From positions 558,001-622,000 of the forward strand of contig JACKEB010000011.1 in the NCBI GenBank assembly GCA_020633205.1: a stretch of 64,000 nucleotides of DNA. Direction: 5' to 3'. The DNA is from Polyangiaceae bacterium. GTDB taxonomy: Bacteria; Myxococcota_A; Polyangia; Polyangiales; Polyangiaceae. The stretch's first letter is position 1; each line of letters starts with the position of its first letter. The translations under genes and the position numbers were made by a program. The notes beneath the pieces were generated by a model, which was not told the DNA's origin, ran no database searches, and saw only the letters and a program-made list of their open reading frames with translations. Below are positions 52,470-62,200 of the stretch, one piece after another.

Positions 52470-53642
52470 ATGCTCAAGCCATTCAATCAGGCGCTGAAGG
52501 AGCTTGGAGTCGACAAGGAGCTCTCGATCCTCTCGGTGCCGAGCGGCTATCCGAGTCCGAAGATGATCAACCTGGTGCTGCGCCGGGTGGGCGGGCTGAC
52601 GTTTCAGTTCGAGGCGAGCGCCTCGCGACCCGAGATCATCGAAGCCACCCAGGGCCTGCTGGCTGAGCGCGGGGTCAAGAAGCTAGACGCGCTGCTCGTA
52701 ACGCATTGCCACGGGGATCACGCCGGGAGCGCAGGCGTGATCGCAGGCTTTGGTCGCGAGGCTGAGGATCGCGCACCGATCTACCTGCATTCTGCGGCTT
52801 TTCGCAGCCTGACTCACCCCACCCCGAGCTTCCTCCACGAGACGTACGAAATCTTCCTCTCGCGCTGCCACTGGGGGCTCCGCGAGTACAACACGCTGAG
52901 CGATCAGGAGATGATCGAGAACGCGCTGCGCAAGCGCTTTCGTGGTTACTTCACGCGCACGCCGAAGCGGGCGCTGCGCTTCGTCGACCATGGCGAGGTG
53001 CCTGATGGTATCCTCGCGGTACCGACTCCAGGGCACTCCCAGGACTGCGTGCTGTACTTCGACTCCGCGCTGGGCGTCGCCGTCCCTGGAGACACCATCA
53101 TCTGCACTGGGCGACCCGAGGCGCCGGAGAGCTGGGACTTCGTGATCCCCATCTTCACCGTCGGGGGGCAAAGCTACAGCATGGCGTACGAACGCTACCT
53201 GCGCACCATCCGCCACCTGCGAGTGTTTTTCTCGCGGCACCGCGTCAGGGCCGTACTGCCACCTCATGGGCGCTTCGCCGTGACTGAGCCCCTGGCGTGG
53301 GTACAGTTTGCTGAGCGCTACTTCGAAGGCATCTACCGTGCCTTTCTTGATGATTTCCTGGCGGATAAATCGCGAGGGAGTCGCGAAGAGCCTTTCCGTG
53401 CTTGCGACTTGAACCCGTACATCCCCAGCGCTGGCGCACACCCCGTGTCCACGCCGAGCCATGTCTTTGGCATGTTGTGCACCCTGGCGGATGAGGGCTA
53501 CCTGGAGCTCGATGAGGACATGCACACGCGGCAGATCCACTTCCGCTTGCTGGAGATGCCCCCTGAGAGCTACGTGCGCGATCTACTGCAAACGGACCCT
53601 GGTCCGGTGCCGTTGTTCCACGCCGGAATGAGCCCAACTTGA
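52470..53642 (+). CDS. Metallo-beta-lactamase-fold hydrolase
   Basis: 390 residues. The zinc motif His79-Cys-His81-Gly-Asp83-His84 (HxHxDH) is intact, with later metal ligands plausible in VPTPGHSQDC (~188) and the LPPHGRFA region (~265). A C-terminal winged-helix-like part (VFGMLCTLADEGYLELD) resembles the LACTB2/RNase-like group. No signal peptide. The substrate is unknown. It lies 36 bp after the helicase gene and is likely co-transcribed. Confidence 0.88.
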   Translation: MLKPFNQALKELGVDKELSILSVPSGYPSPKMINLVLRRVGGLTFQFEASASRPEIIEATQGLLAERGVKKLDALLVTHCHGDHAGSAGVIAGFGREAEDRAPIYLHSAAFRSLTHPTPSFLHETYEIFLSRCHWGLREYNTLSDQEMIENALRKRFRGYFTRTPKRALRFVDHGEVPDGILAVPTPGHSQDCVLYFDSALGVAVPGDTIICTGRPEAPESWDFVIPIFTVGGQSYSMAYERYLRTIRHLRVFFSRHRVRAVLPPHGRFAVTEPLAWVQFAERYFEGIYRAFLDDFLADKSRGSREEPFRACDLNPYIPSAGAHPVSTPSHVFGMLCTLADEGYLELDEDMHTRQIHFRLLEMPPESYVRDLLQTDPGPVPLFHAGMSPT

Positions 53643-53990
53643 CGTAGCGGAATGGCCCGCCGCACGCGCGCGCTCCGCCACCTTCGCGGGAGAGCCGGTT
53701 GGCACGAAATTGGAAGGGTTGCTGAGCGGAGCCGCGCCTCGGGTGTGCATATATTCGCGCCGGTCGCAGCCAACCGCTCGTTTCGCTCGTCGGGACACGA
53801 GGACACGCAACAATTAGGCGCGGAAAAGCGTTGGATGTTCCGAATCGGCCATCCGCACTCATACCTCGCGGAACCCATTCTCTGAGCGGCGTTCGCCTTT
53901 TGGGAAGGCTCCGAGCGTTAGCGATCTAACGCTATTCGCGTAGTTTTCGAAGCGCTGTGAAATCGCAGCGAGCACTGCCATAAGCAAGCG
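53643..53990. other. Upstream region of subtilase gene
   Basis: 348 bp without a gene. It holds the 20-bp dyad at 53914-53933 and a smaller CGCTG/CAGCG repeat near 53952. No clear -35/-10 was found. Confidence 0.4.
53914..53933. promoter_or_regulatory. Operator-like dyad AGCGTTAG-CGAT-CTAACGCT
   Basis: Perfect 8-bp inverted repeat with a 4-base centre, 57 bp before the subtilase ATG. It could be a repressor or activator site, or an RNA hairpin in the leader. Confidence 0.45.
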
Positions 53991-56651
53991 ATGCGCATTC
54001 GTTGCCTGACCCTGCTCAGCACCGCCTTCTTGCTCGCCAGTCCCGCCCTCAGCGCCGCGCCAAAGCTCTCTAGCAAGCTGCCCCCTCAGGTGTTGCGCTC
54101 TCTCGAGCTCCGGCTGTCACCGGTGAGTCTGGGTGCCATTCGGCCGACCAGCGAAGCGCCGCAGCTGCTGGTTGAACTCGAACGCCCGCCGAGTTCTCGT
54201 GCGGAATTGTCTCGCGCCGTCTCAGAGCTCGAGGCCTCCGGCGTGCGCGTTGTGCGCGCCCAGGGAGAGCCGCTCACGTATCGCCAGTTCATCGTGGTAA
54301 CGGCGGATGCCAAGGCGCTTGGCCACGTAGCGCGCCTCGACTCTGTTCGGCGTATCCTCCCGGCACTCCGTCCCGGCCTACCAAGCCTCGATCGCTCCGC
54401 GGCGCTGCTGGGCTTGGCGGGGGTGAGGGGGGCACGTCCGGCGGTGGGCGCGATGACCGGTAGCGGGATGGTGCTCGCAGATGTCGATACATTGGCTGAC
54501 GTCTTCCATCCGGATTTTTTCCGTGGGGATGCGGGATACTACGACTGGATCGACGTGAATGAGAACGGCACGTTTGACGTCGGGGTCGATGCCGTCGACC
54601 TGAACCGGAACGGCGAAGCTGATGCGACAGAGGTCGCGCAGCCGCTGCGAGCGGCTCCAATCAACATCTCGTCGGGCAATGAAGCCGGAGGTGTACACAT
54701 CGCTGGCTTCGACCCGAGCGTGGACTGGGTGTACCTGGATGAGAACGGAGACAAGGAGCGCAACCACGGTGCCGCCGCAGGTTTTGCCGAGGACGTTCCG
54801 GCGTTTGGTGAGCCACTCTTCGTGCCGGACGACGTGAACAGCGATGGCTCGATCGGCCTGGCGGAGCGCTTCGTGCGGCTGGGAACGAGCAAGTTTCGCA
54901 AGCTCTACGCAAAGGTTAACTACCAAGGCGTCCAGCACGACCATGTCTACGAGCGGGGCATAGACATGAGCCAGGCACCCATCGATCTGACTCACGGAGT
55001 GTATGGTTACGCGGACGCGCTGCACGCGACGGGCGTGCTCTCCATTGCAGCAGGGGGTGTGGCGCTGCCAAGTCGGCGCTGGGTTGGTGTGGCGCCTGAC
55101 GCCGAGCTGGTCCTGGCCTTCGGGATCTCCAACTCCGTCACGGCCCCCGTGGTCTGGGCGCTGTCTCAAGAGCCCGACGTGTTGCTCCATGAGGCTTCTG
55201 TTTGGACGAGCATGGAAATGGACGGCAGTGACCCGTGGTCCAAGCTCATCGACACCTCCAGCGCCAGCGGCGTAGTCAATATTTGCCCCACCGGAAACAT
55301 CGGCGGCGCGCGCAAGCATGCAGTGATCGAGGTTGCCGCGACAGCGACGGGGGAGATGAAGTTCAACGTCCCAACCGACACCCAGAGCGTCGATCTGACG
55401 ATGCACGTTCGCGGCGGTAGCGACGTTGTGCTCAGCCTGCGCGAGCCCGGCGGAGCGGTCCACCCGCTGTCGGCCACTGCTAACCTGGACGGCGGAGGGA
55501 GGCTCTACTCATACGGGGACGACGTGTCCGACGCGGGCACCCGCGTGTTCTACAACTACCTGATCGGCCCCGGCGCTGGAGACTACGTGCTGGAGATCCA
55601 GGGCGATCCTGGGGCGACCGCCACGGTGCACGGCTTCGTGGCTGACGAGGCTGGCTTCTCCCTCAACACCGCCTGGGACCCGGCTATCGCAACGGACGCA
55701 AGCACCGCCGCGGTGCCCTCGGTTGCTTCCACCTGCGTCGGCGTGGGCGCCGTTCCCAGTCACCTGTCCAGTGAAGGCGACTGGGCGCGCGCCGGTGACG
55801 AGGCGCAAGGCGAAATCCGCGAGTACTCTGGGCGTGGTCCGCGTATCGACGGCGAACAGGTGCTCGATGTAGCAGCCCCTGACAACCCCTGGGTGGCAGC
55901 TCCCCAGGGCGACATCTTCCCTCAGTATCCTGGCTACTCGGTGATTCCGCACGGAGGTCAAATGATCTTCGGCGGTACCAGTGGTGCCGGCCCTCATGCT
56001 GCTGGGGTCGCGGTGCTACTCGCTCAGGCAGGGCAACCCGGCGCGGCGGCGATCGAAGCGCTGCGGAGCGGCGCAGAGGTAGATTCGTTGACGGGCAGCG
56101 TGCCAAACGCGGACTACGGCTTTGGGCGCCTGAGCGCTGCTGGGAGCTTCGGTATCCCGCTGGACGGAGCCACCCCCAAGATCGAGCTGAGCGCGGAGCC
56201 CGCGGGCGCTGCTCCAGGTGAGACGATCACCGTAACTCCCGTCGCCACGGGTGCTGGCATCACGTTGCGCTGGGACGAAGGCTACGACGGCACGTGGGAT
56301 ACCGCGCTCGGCGCCGCGGCCGCTCGCGAGTTCGTGCAAGCGAACGAGCCGCTGCGCCTAAAGGTGCAGGCCTGGAATGAGAGCGGTCGCATTGCGGAGG
56401 CGGTGCTGTTGGTTCCTCTCGAACCGATGAGCGGCGCCGGCGGTGCTGGAGGCAGCGGCGGCGAAGCGAGCGGCGGCGCAGCGGGCAATAGCAACGCCTC
56501 AGGCGGTGCCAGCGGCGGGGGCGACGACGGTGGCTGCGGCTGCGCGACACCAGGACAGAGCAACAGCCCCGGCGCCGCGTGGTTGGCCCTGGCGGGCCTC
56601 GCCTACTTGGCGCGGCGCCGGCGCAGGAACCAGAGCCCCAACGCGAAGTAG
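53991..56651 (+). CDS. MYXO-CTERM subtilisin-like serine protease
   Basis: 886-residue secreted S8 protease. Signal peptide ~1-22 (ends LSAA). Propeptide-like part to ~140. The catalytic triad is plausible at Asp166 (ADVDTLADVFHPDF), His345 (DALHATGVLSIAAGG) and Ser664 (FGGTSGAGPHAAG). The Asp and His motifs are looser than usual, so activity is likely but not certain. A long insertion (~400-600) lies before the Ser. A Gly/Ser/Asn linker follows and the C-terminus is a MYXO-CTERM tail: CGCATPG, hydrophobic helix, RRRRRN. The tail overlaps the next gene's tail on the other strand. Confidence 0.88.
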   Translation: MRIRCLTLLSTAFLLASPALSAAPKLSSKLPPQVLRSLELRLSPVSLGAIRPTSEAPQLLVELERPPSSRAELSRAVSELEASGVRVVRAQGEPLTYRQFIVVTADAKALGHVARLDSVRRILPALRPGLPSLDRSAALLGLAGVRGARPAVGAMTGSGMVLADVDTLADVFHPDFFRGDAGYYDWIDVNENGTFDVGVDAVDLNRNGEADATEVAQPLRAAPINISSGNEAGGVHIAGFDPSVDWVYLDENGDKERNHGAAAGFAEDVPAFGEPLFVPDDVNSDGSIGLAERFVRLGTSKFRKLYAKVNYQGVQHDHVYERGIDMSQAPIDLTHGVYGYADALHATGVLSIAAGGVALPSRRWVGVAPDAELVLAFGISNSVTAPVVWALSQEPDVLLHEASVWTSMEMDGSDPWSKLIDTSSASGVVNICPTGNIGGARKHAVIEVAATATGEMKFNVPTDTQSVDLTMHVRGGSDVVLSLREPGGAVHPLSATANLDGGGRLYSYGDDVSDAGTRVFYNYLIGPGAGDYVLEIQGDPGATATVHGFVADEAGFSLNTAWDPAIATDASTAAVPSVASTCVGVGAVPSHLSSEGDWARAGDEAQGEIREYSGRGPRIDGEQVLDVAAPDNPWVAAPQGDIFPQYPGYSVIPHGGQMIFGGTSGAGPHAAGVAVLLAQAGQPGAAAIEALRSGAEVDSLTGSVPNADYGFGRLSAAGSFGIPLDGATPKIELSAEPAGAAPGETITVTPVATGAGITLRWDEGYDGTWDTALGAAAAREFVQANEPLRLKVQAWNESGRIAEAVLLVPLEPMSGAGGAGGSGGEASGGAAGNSNASGGASGGGDDGGCGCATPGQSNSPGAAWLALAGLAYLARRRRRNQSPNAK

Positions 56652-58084
56652 CCGAACGCGCTGAGGTCGCCTCGAGCGCCGCCTGTTACCGTGCGGCAAC
56701 TGCAGCCTGCGCCCTCCTCGGTGCGCGTCACTGGGCGCGCGCCGTCGGTTCCGCCCGCGCCGCCCGTGGCGGCACCGCCCGCGCCGATGTCCCCGCCGGC
56801 GCCTCCGGAGCAGTCGACCGAGCCGCAGCCACCGGTGCCTCCCCCGCCGCTTCCGCCTTCTGCTTGCTTCAGCGTCACGCGGACGGCATCGGCGACGAGG
56901 CGCTGGGAGCCGTCCAAGGGCTCTCCGGTGTTGTCGTCGACTTGCAGTGTTCCCTCACCCCCGAAACTGAACTCGCCGAGGGATTGCCAGCCGTCTGCCG
57001 CGGTTTGGTCGAGGATCACGCTTTCGTAGCTGCCGTCGTGCTCCACGGTGTAGCGCGCCTCTTGAGAGTCGGCGAAGCCGGAGTCGGTGTAGACCTCGAG
57101 CTCGTACAGGCCGGGAGTATCGAAGTAGAAGAACCACTTGGCGTAGTTCGACACCTCGAGGTTGTCGGTGGTGTTCGTCCACAGGAGGTGATCGTCTGCG
57201 CCGGCAACTTCGTTGCGCCAGTACACTGGGTCGCCGCCCGCGCCGAAGCACCAGCCTTGCTCATCGAGCACCGTGGGGTCCGCGCCAATTGATTCGCACG
57301 CCGGCTGACGACCATACCAGAAGTCGACGCCCATTTCCGCGAGGAGACCTCTCCCGCCCTTGGAGTAGTTGGCGTAACGCTGATCGTATACGCTGCAGCT
57401 GCCTGGTACGCAGCCGTTGTAGTAGCGAGTCACGGTCTTGACCCAGGCGTCCCAGAGCTCGTTCCAAGGCCGGATCTGATTCATCACGCTGATGGCGTCG
57501 TCGTCGGTGTCCACCGTGAAGTAGACCGAGCGCTTGACCATGTTGATCACGAAGTCCACCGCTGCGTCGGTGTTCCCAGCGATGGTCAGGATGCGATCCC
57601 CCTCGCGCGCGAGGGTCTGGTCGTAAGTGCCAGCGTCGAACTGGAACATGCCGAGGCCACCCTGCTTGAGCGAGCACGGGCCATCGCCAGCACCAGCGAC
57701 TACTGGACCACCACCACAATCTGGGCTGTTTGGACCCTCGCACGCCCAGGTGAGCTCCGAGTGACAGTGGGACATGCCGGTTTCGGTGTCCGCGATCCCC
57801 GCCAACAAGAGACCATTGTAGAGGCCCCGCGCTTCCGCTGCCGCGCGGATTTGGGCGGCGCGGTCTTTTCGCGCCTGCGGGCTGAGCGCCTGTCGTAGCT
57901 CATCGAGGTCCCCGCCAGGAGTCGGGCCGGAGCCACACCCACTTGCAAGCAACGGCGCGAGCGCTAGCGCGCTCGCCCCCAGCAAGGTCCGACGTAGAAC
58001 GGGGCGCCGCGTACACCCCGACTGACTTGCCTGCGCCGTTGCGCTTGCGCCGCGACGCTGCCGACTACGTGTGTCCTCGTTCAT
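56603..58084 (-). CDS. MYXO-CTERM protein with lytic-type and golvesin-like domains
   Basis: 493 residues. Basic N-terminus, signal helix and lipobox-like LASGC (about residue 50). Residues ~85-270 contain a lysozyme/transglycosylase-like region (GIADTETGMSHCHSEL, GGLGMFQFDAGTYD, VTRYYNGC), with Glu in TETG as a possible catalytic acid. A golvesin C-terminal-like beta domain follows (~320-420: ARYTVEHDGSYESVILDQ). A Gly/Ser linker, GCSCRT and a final helix with RRRRAK form a MYXO-CTERM tail. It may cut or bind cell-wall glycan. It overlaps the subtilase gene by 49 bp, tail to tail. Confidence 0.85.
   Translation of the reverse strand: MNEDTRSRQRRGASATAQASQSGCTRRPVLRRTLLGASALALAPLLASGCGSGPTPGGDLDELRQALSPQARKDRAAQIRAAAEARGLYNGLLLAGIADTETGMSHCHSELTWACEGPNSPDCGGGPVVAGAGDGPCSLKQGGLGMFQFDAGTYDQTLAREGDRILTIAGNTDAAVDFVINMVKRSVYFTVDTDDDAISVMNQIRPWNELWDAWVKTVTRYYNGCVPGSCSVYDQRYANYSKGGRGLLAEMGVDFWYGRQPACESIGADPTVLDEQGWCFGAGGDPVYWRNEVAGADDHLLWTNTTDNLEVSNYAKWFFYFDTPGLYELEVYTDSGFADSQEARYTVEHDGSYESVILDQTAADGWQSLGEFSFGGEGTLQVDDNTGEPLDGSQRLVADAVRVTLKQAEGGSGGGGTGGCGSVDCSGGAGGDIGAGGAATGGAGGTDGARPVTRTEEGAGCSCRTVTGGARGDLSAFGYFALGLWFLRRRRAK
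56954..56965 (+). repeat. Dispersed motif CTCACCCCCGAA, copy 4
   Basis: Exact copy inside the golvesin gene, where its reverse complement encodes F-G-G-E. It is the only exact copy in coding sequence. Confidence 0.55.
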
Positions 58085-58086
58085 CG

Positions 58087-58130
58087 AGGCGCTGCCCTTT
58101 CCCGTGTGTGAAGCGAGAGCAGCAGCGCCT
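58087..58130 (-). promoter_or_regulatory. Hairpin abutting the golvesin gene start
   Basis: AGGCGCTGC/GCAGCGCCT, a perfect 9-bp stem with a 26-nt loop, begins six bases after the response-regulator stop and ends two bases before the golvesin ATG. The likely ribosome site (AAAGGG) sits in the loop, so it could end the upstream mRNA or modulate translation. Confidence 0.4.
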
Positions 58131-58135
58131 GCTGC

Positions 58136-59089
58136 TTACTTCTTCGCTTTGCCCTTCCCGCCCTTTGCCTTGGCAGGTTTAGCAGCTTTCTTACTCGGAG
58201 CCTTGGTCGGGGATGCCTTGGCTGCCTTCTTGGCTGCCTTCTTTGCGGGCTTGGCTGCCTTCTTTGCCGCCTTCTTTGCGGGCTTGGCTGCCTTCTTGGC
58301 TGCCTTCTTGGCTGCCTTCTTTGCGGGCTTGGCTGCCTTCTTGGCTGCCTTCTTTGCAGGCTTGGCTGCCTTGGCCTTCTTGGCGGCTTTCTTCGCTGCC
58401 TTCGCCGGCTTCCCGGCGGGCGTCGCGGCTTCGGTCACTTGCTCCGCTGCCTTGGCTGCCACTTCCTTGGCGGCCTTCGCGACCTTCTTCGCTGCCTTGG
58501 CTGCCTTCTTCGCGACCTTCTTCGCTGCCTTGGCAGCCTTTGCGACCACACCCTCGGCTGCGGGTTCCGACGCCGCTTCGCTCGGAGCATCGTCGGCTGC
58601 TGACGCTTCGTCGAACAGCTTGCCCTGGTTCGGGCTCGCCTTCTTGGCGCGCTTCTTCGCGGGCTTCTTTGCTTCGGGCGCCGGTTCCGGTTCCGCGGGG
58701 GAACCCAAGCGAGCGCTGAGCGTCTCTTCGATGCGGTTCTGCAGGTCGTCGAACTCGAACGGCTTGTCGAGGTATGCGTCCGCTCCGTAGAGCGGCGACG
58801 TCATCTCATTGAGATTCTCCCCGATGCCGGTGAGCATGATCACGCCGGTGTGGTGCAGGCTCACCGCTTCTTTGATCTTGCGGCAAACTTCCCAGCCGCT
58901 CATGCCGGGCATCATCACGTCGAGGATCACCAAGTCGGGCAGCCGCTCGTGAGCCAGCTCCCAGGCTTGCGCGCCGTCGGACGCTTCGATGACTTGGAAG
59001 CCTTGGCTCCGCAAGTAACCGCCGACCATCGCCACCATGCCGGGCTCGTCGTCTGCAACCAGCACCAACTTGTCTGTGTAATCCGTCAT
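58136..59089 (-). CDS. Response regulator with histone-H1-like tail
   Basis: 317 residues. Residues ~7-125 are a CheY-type receiver with acidic pocket Asp13/Asp14, phospho-acceptor Asp57 (LVILDVMMPG), Thr87 and Lys109 (DAYLDKPF). A Glu/Pro/Ala linker (~135-180) leads into ~140 residues of almost only Lys, Ala and Pro, in KPAKKAAKKAA repeats like histone H1 or AlgP tails, which should bind DNA non-specifically. There is no winged-helix output domain. ATG 59089 is chosen because it opens the receiver; an earlier in-frame start adds 17 residues. The cognate kinase is not in the window. Confidence 0.9.
   Translation of the reverse strand: MTDYTDKLVLVADDEPGMVAMVGGYLRSQGFQVIEASDGAQAWELAHERLPDLVILDVMMPGMSGWEVCRKIKEAVSLHHTGVIMLTGIGENLNEMTSPLYGADAYLDKPFEFDDLQNRIEETLSARLGSPAEPEPAPEAKKPAKKRAKKASPNQGKLFDEASAADDAPSEAASEPAAEGVVAKAAKAAKKVAKKAAKAAKKVAKAAKEVAAKAAEQVTEAATPAGKPAKAAKKAAKKAKAAKPAKKAAKKAAKPAKKAAKKAAKKAAKPAKKAAKKAAKPAKKAAKKAAKASPTKAPSKKAAKPAKAKGGKGKAKK
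58218..58361 (-). repeat. Tandem repeats encoding the KPAKKAAKKAA tail
   Basis: Four head-to-tail units of 33, 33, 45 and 33 bp beginning TTGGCTGCC on the plus strand. The 45-bp unit is a 33-bp unit with an extra KKAA block. Length variation between strains by slippage is expected. Confidence 0.8.
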
Positions 59090-59199
59090 CTGTTCCGCCT
59101 TTGCTCCGCGAACCGTCTGTCGTGGCGTATTCGAGTCCACGGCGGATGAGCGGTCAACCCCACAAAGTTGGCTGATGATGGCGTCGATGTCGGCGGCGA

Positions 59200-59227
59200 G
59201 GAGTCACACGAGTGTCGACGTGACTCC
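59200..59227 (-). terminator. Hairpin after the large subtilase gene
   Basis: GGAGTCAC/GTGACTCC, a perfect 8-bp stem with an inner CGA/TCG, starting 12 bases past the stop at 59239. There is no U-run. It separates this gene from the response regulator downstream. Confidence 0.5.
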
Positions 59228-59238
59228 GTCGTGGTGGG

Positions 59239-62200
59239 TCAAGCCGTGCGGCGCTGACGCCGACGCCGTAGCCAGGCAAGCCCGATGCCCAGGCCGAGCC
59301 AACTCGCCGCGTTGCTTGGTGCGGAACTGTTCCGTGCGGTTCGACAGCTGCAGCCTCCGCCGCCAGGAGACACCGCGGGGACTTGGTTCGGGTCGCTGGC
59401 CTGGAGCTGTTCGATCGTGACGGAGTCGCTGATCGAGTCATCATCAGCGGAGGCACCGCAGCCTTCATCCGAGCCGATTTCGGCTGTGACAGTGCCTTCC
59501 GTCTCGCCTTCCAGAGCACGCAGCGTCAGGTCGATGGTGGCGCTCTCGCCGGGGGCGAGCTCCCCGAGATCGCAGGTGCGGGCGGCGGCGTTGCAGCTGC
59601 CAACGGAGGGCACGGCGTCGAGCAGTGATAGCCCGCTTACCCCCAACTTGAGGCTCACCTGGCGAGGTGTCGTGGAGCCGCCGGCCGCCACGTGGGCGAT
59701 CGTGAGCTGACTCTGTACGTTGCTGCCGGCAGTCGCCTTCTCAACTGTGCTGCTGGTCAGCACCAGGTTGCTCTCGTCGGTTCCAGGAGCCGGGACGTCG
59801 ATCACCTGGGCACGCTGCCCCTCGATGTTGTCGAAGTGGAGGATCAGCGCTTGGGCGGGTTGGTTGCGGTCCACGTCGGCGCGGATCACATCGTCTCCAC
59901 TGAACAGCGGCCGGCCGTCGAGACCATAGGGACTGGCGTCTACCGCTGGGTGATTGGCGTCAAAGGTCGCCCAAGGCGTGGTGTCACCCTGGTTGATGAT
60001 GCTGCCCGTGACCGAGCTGACTCGATACTGGAATTTCGCGTTCTCCGCCGTCAAGCCGAGGTCATCCAGGAACACCGGGAAGACCAGCACGCTGTTGAGG
60101 TAGGCGTTGGTGTTCAACACGTCCGCCGGGACGATGTTCAAGAACCGCCCACCGCCCTGCTGCCCCGTGCGGGACATCGAATAGCAGATCAACACGTCGT
60201 TGAATGACAGGGCGACGAGTTCGTAGTCGTAGCTGTTGTCCAAGTTGGTGTCGATTTGCACCACGTATCTGCCAGGCGATCCGGATGAGAACGTCTCGTA
60301 GCTGTTCGGCGCAGGCGTGGTCCACGTGCCGCGAATCGCCAAGGCGATGAACGCGGAGGCGTCCGCGAAATCTCGCGACTTCAGGTCCGTTGCCGCCCCA
60401 ATCGCGATCACGTCATCGCTCGCATCGAGGGTGGTCTCGGGATCTTCGCTCAAGCCCAATTGAAACACTCCCGTGACCGGTGCGGGCGTCGTGTTCCCTC
60501 CCGCAGACTCGAGCGTCAGCGTGTTGCCCTCGCCGCAGGTTCCGAAGTCCAGGCTGCGTGAGCCGGCAGGACGCACCGCGCCGTTGAATGGCACGTGGAG
60601 GTCCGGTTGCCCCGTCGTCTTCGAGGTCAGGTTCACTTGCCCAGCGGCTTCCATCAGGAAGTGGCGCCCATACTCGGCGTCAGAGCCGAGTCGCACGGTG
60701 GTTGGGGTCGTCGGGTCCGGCGCCAGTGTGGTCACCTGGGTCGGGTCGAAGGTGAGCGCGACCTCGAGGTCAAAACTCTCACCCGCCGGGATGCTCACGC
60801 TGGATTGGCTTGCGGTGACACTGACGCCGGCTACGGGATACTGCAGCTCGGACGCGACGTCGAACTCGACGCTGCTGCTGCTCGTGTTCGTGATGCGGAC
60901 GGTGCGAGCGCTCGTGGTGGGGCTCTCCGTGATCAAGAAGCCGAACGCGATGCCGGAGCCTTCCGAGGGCTCGGCTGCGGCCACTACCTGCGTATCGATC
61001 GCGGCGTCGACCTGCACGCGTCCACCGCCGACATGACTCACCGGTGCCTGCATGCCGCTTACGAACGCAGGCGCCGCGGTGTTGATCATCGCGGATTTTA
61101 CTTCCGTGGGGAGCCACGTCGGATGCGCTTGCCGCACGAGCGCAGCCGCGCCGGCGGCCATGGGGGAGGCCATGGATGTACCCGAGTTGACCACGCCCTT
61201 GTAGCCGCTGCCTACGCCAGCGCTCCTGATGTCACCGCCTGGCGCGGCGATCTCTGGCTTGAACCCGCCGGTCGTCGACTCCGGTCCTCGGGAGCTGAAA
61301 GGCGAGAGCTGCGATTTACCTTCGACTGCCAAGAGGTCCGCTTCGACGTTGCTCGCGCCCTTCAGTAGTCCGCCGTCGGAGTTGCCAATCATTACCGCGG
61401 GGATGCCAACTGGGTTGTCGCCACCCATGGGGAACGGCGGCTCCGCCGGGCTGTTTTGCACCACGACTGCCGCGACGGCGCCCGCGGCGGCTGCACGGCT
61501 CAGCTTCTCCTCGAAGGTGCAGCTCCCGCGGTCGATCAGCGCGATGTTACCGGATATCGCCGCAGCATTGCTGTAGTCGGCGCAGCCGTTGCTCGGCTGG
61601 GTGCGTACCAGCTTGCCGCTGATGGGTGTATCCGTGGGGATAGGTGCTGAGATGCCGCCCGAGACCGCGGCGTAGCTTCCAGCGACGCTCGCAGGAGACG
61701 TGACCTTGAGCTCAGGGAGGGCGGACTCGCTCGTCGCTGCGACGCTCAGGGCTTGATCGACGCCTGCGGGTTGGCCGGCGATGAAGTATGAACTCCCCGC
61801 GTTTCCGGCGGCGGCCACGAAGACGGTCCCGCCGCGCACCAGGTTCTTGATCAAGGCCGCGTTGCTACCGCCGAGGCCGAAGTCGCTGCCGAGCGAAGCG
61901 TTCAAGACATCCAGTCGGTCGCTGGGGTCGTCGTCCCCATTCGGGTCGATCGCGTAGTCGTAGGCGTTTGCCGTGAGCGTTGTGCCGCCGTCGCAGCCGA
62001 AGATGCGGATGGCGTGGAGCGACGCCTTGGGAGCCACGCCCGGGTACACCTCGAAGGCGTTGGGATCGAGGCTCGCGTTGTACGGACCGGTGTAGGGGCT
62101 TCCGTCTTTGAGCACACCATTGCCCGCGGCGATGCCGGCCACGTGGGTGCCGTGTCCACCTGAGATGCGGCCGCCGACCTGGCGCGCGCAGTCAAGAGGA

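Noticed and set aside
53700..53716. TGGCACGAAATTGG as a sigma-54 promoter
   Set aside because: The -24/-12 spacing and the TTGC element do not fit.
54378..55463. 361-codon minus-strand frame opposite the subtilase
   Set aside because: A shadow of a strongly recognisable S8 gene.
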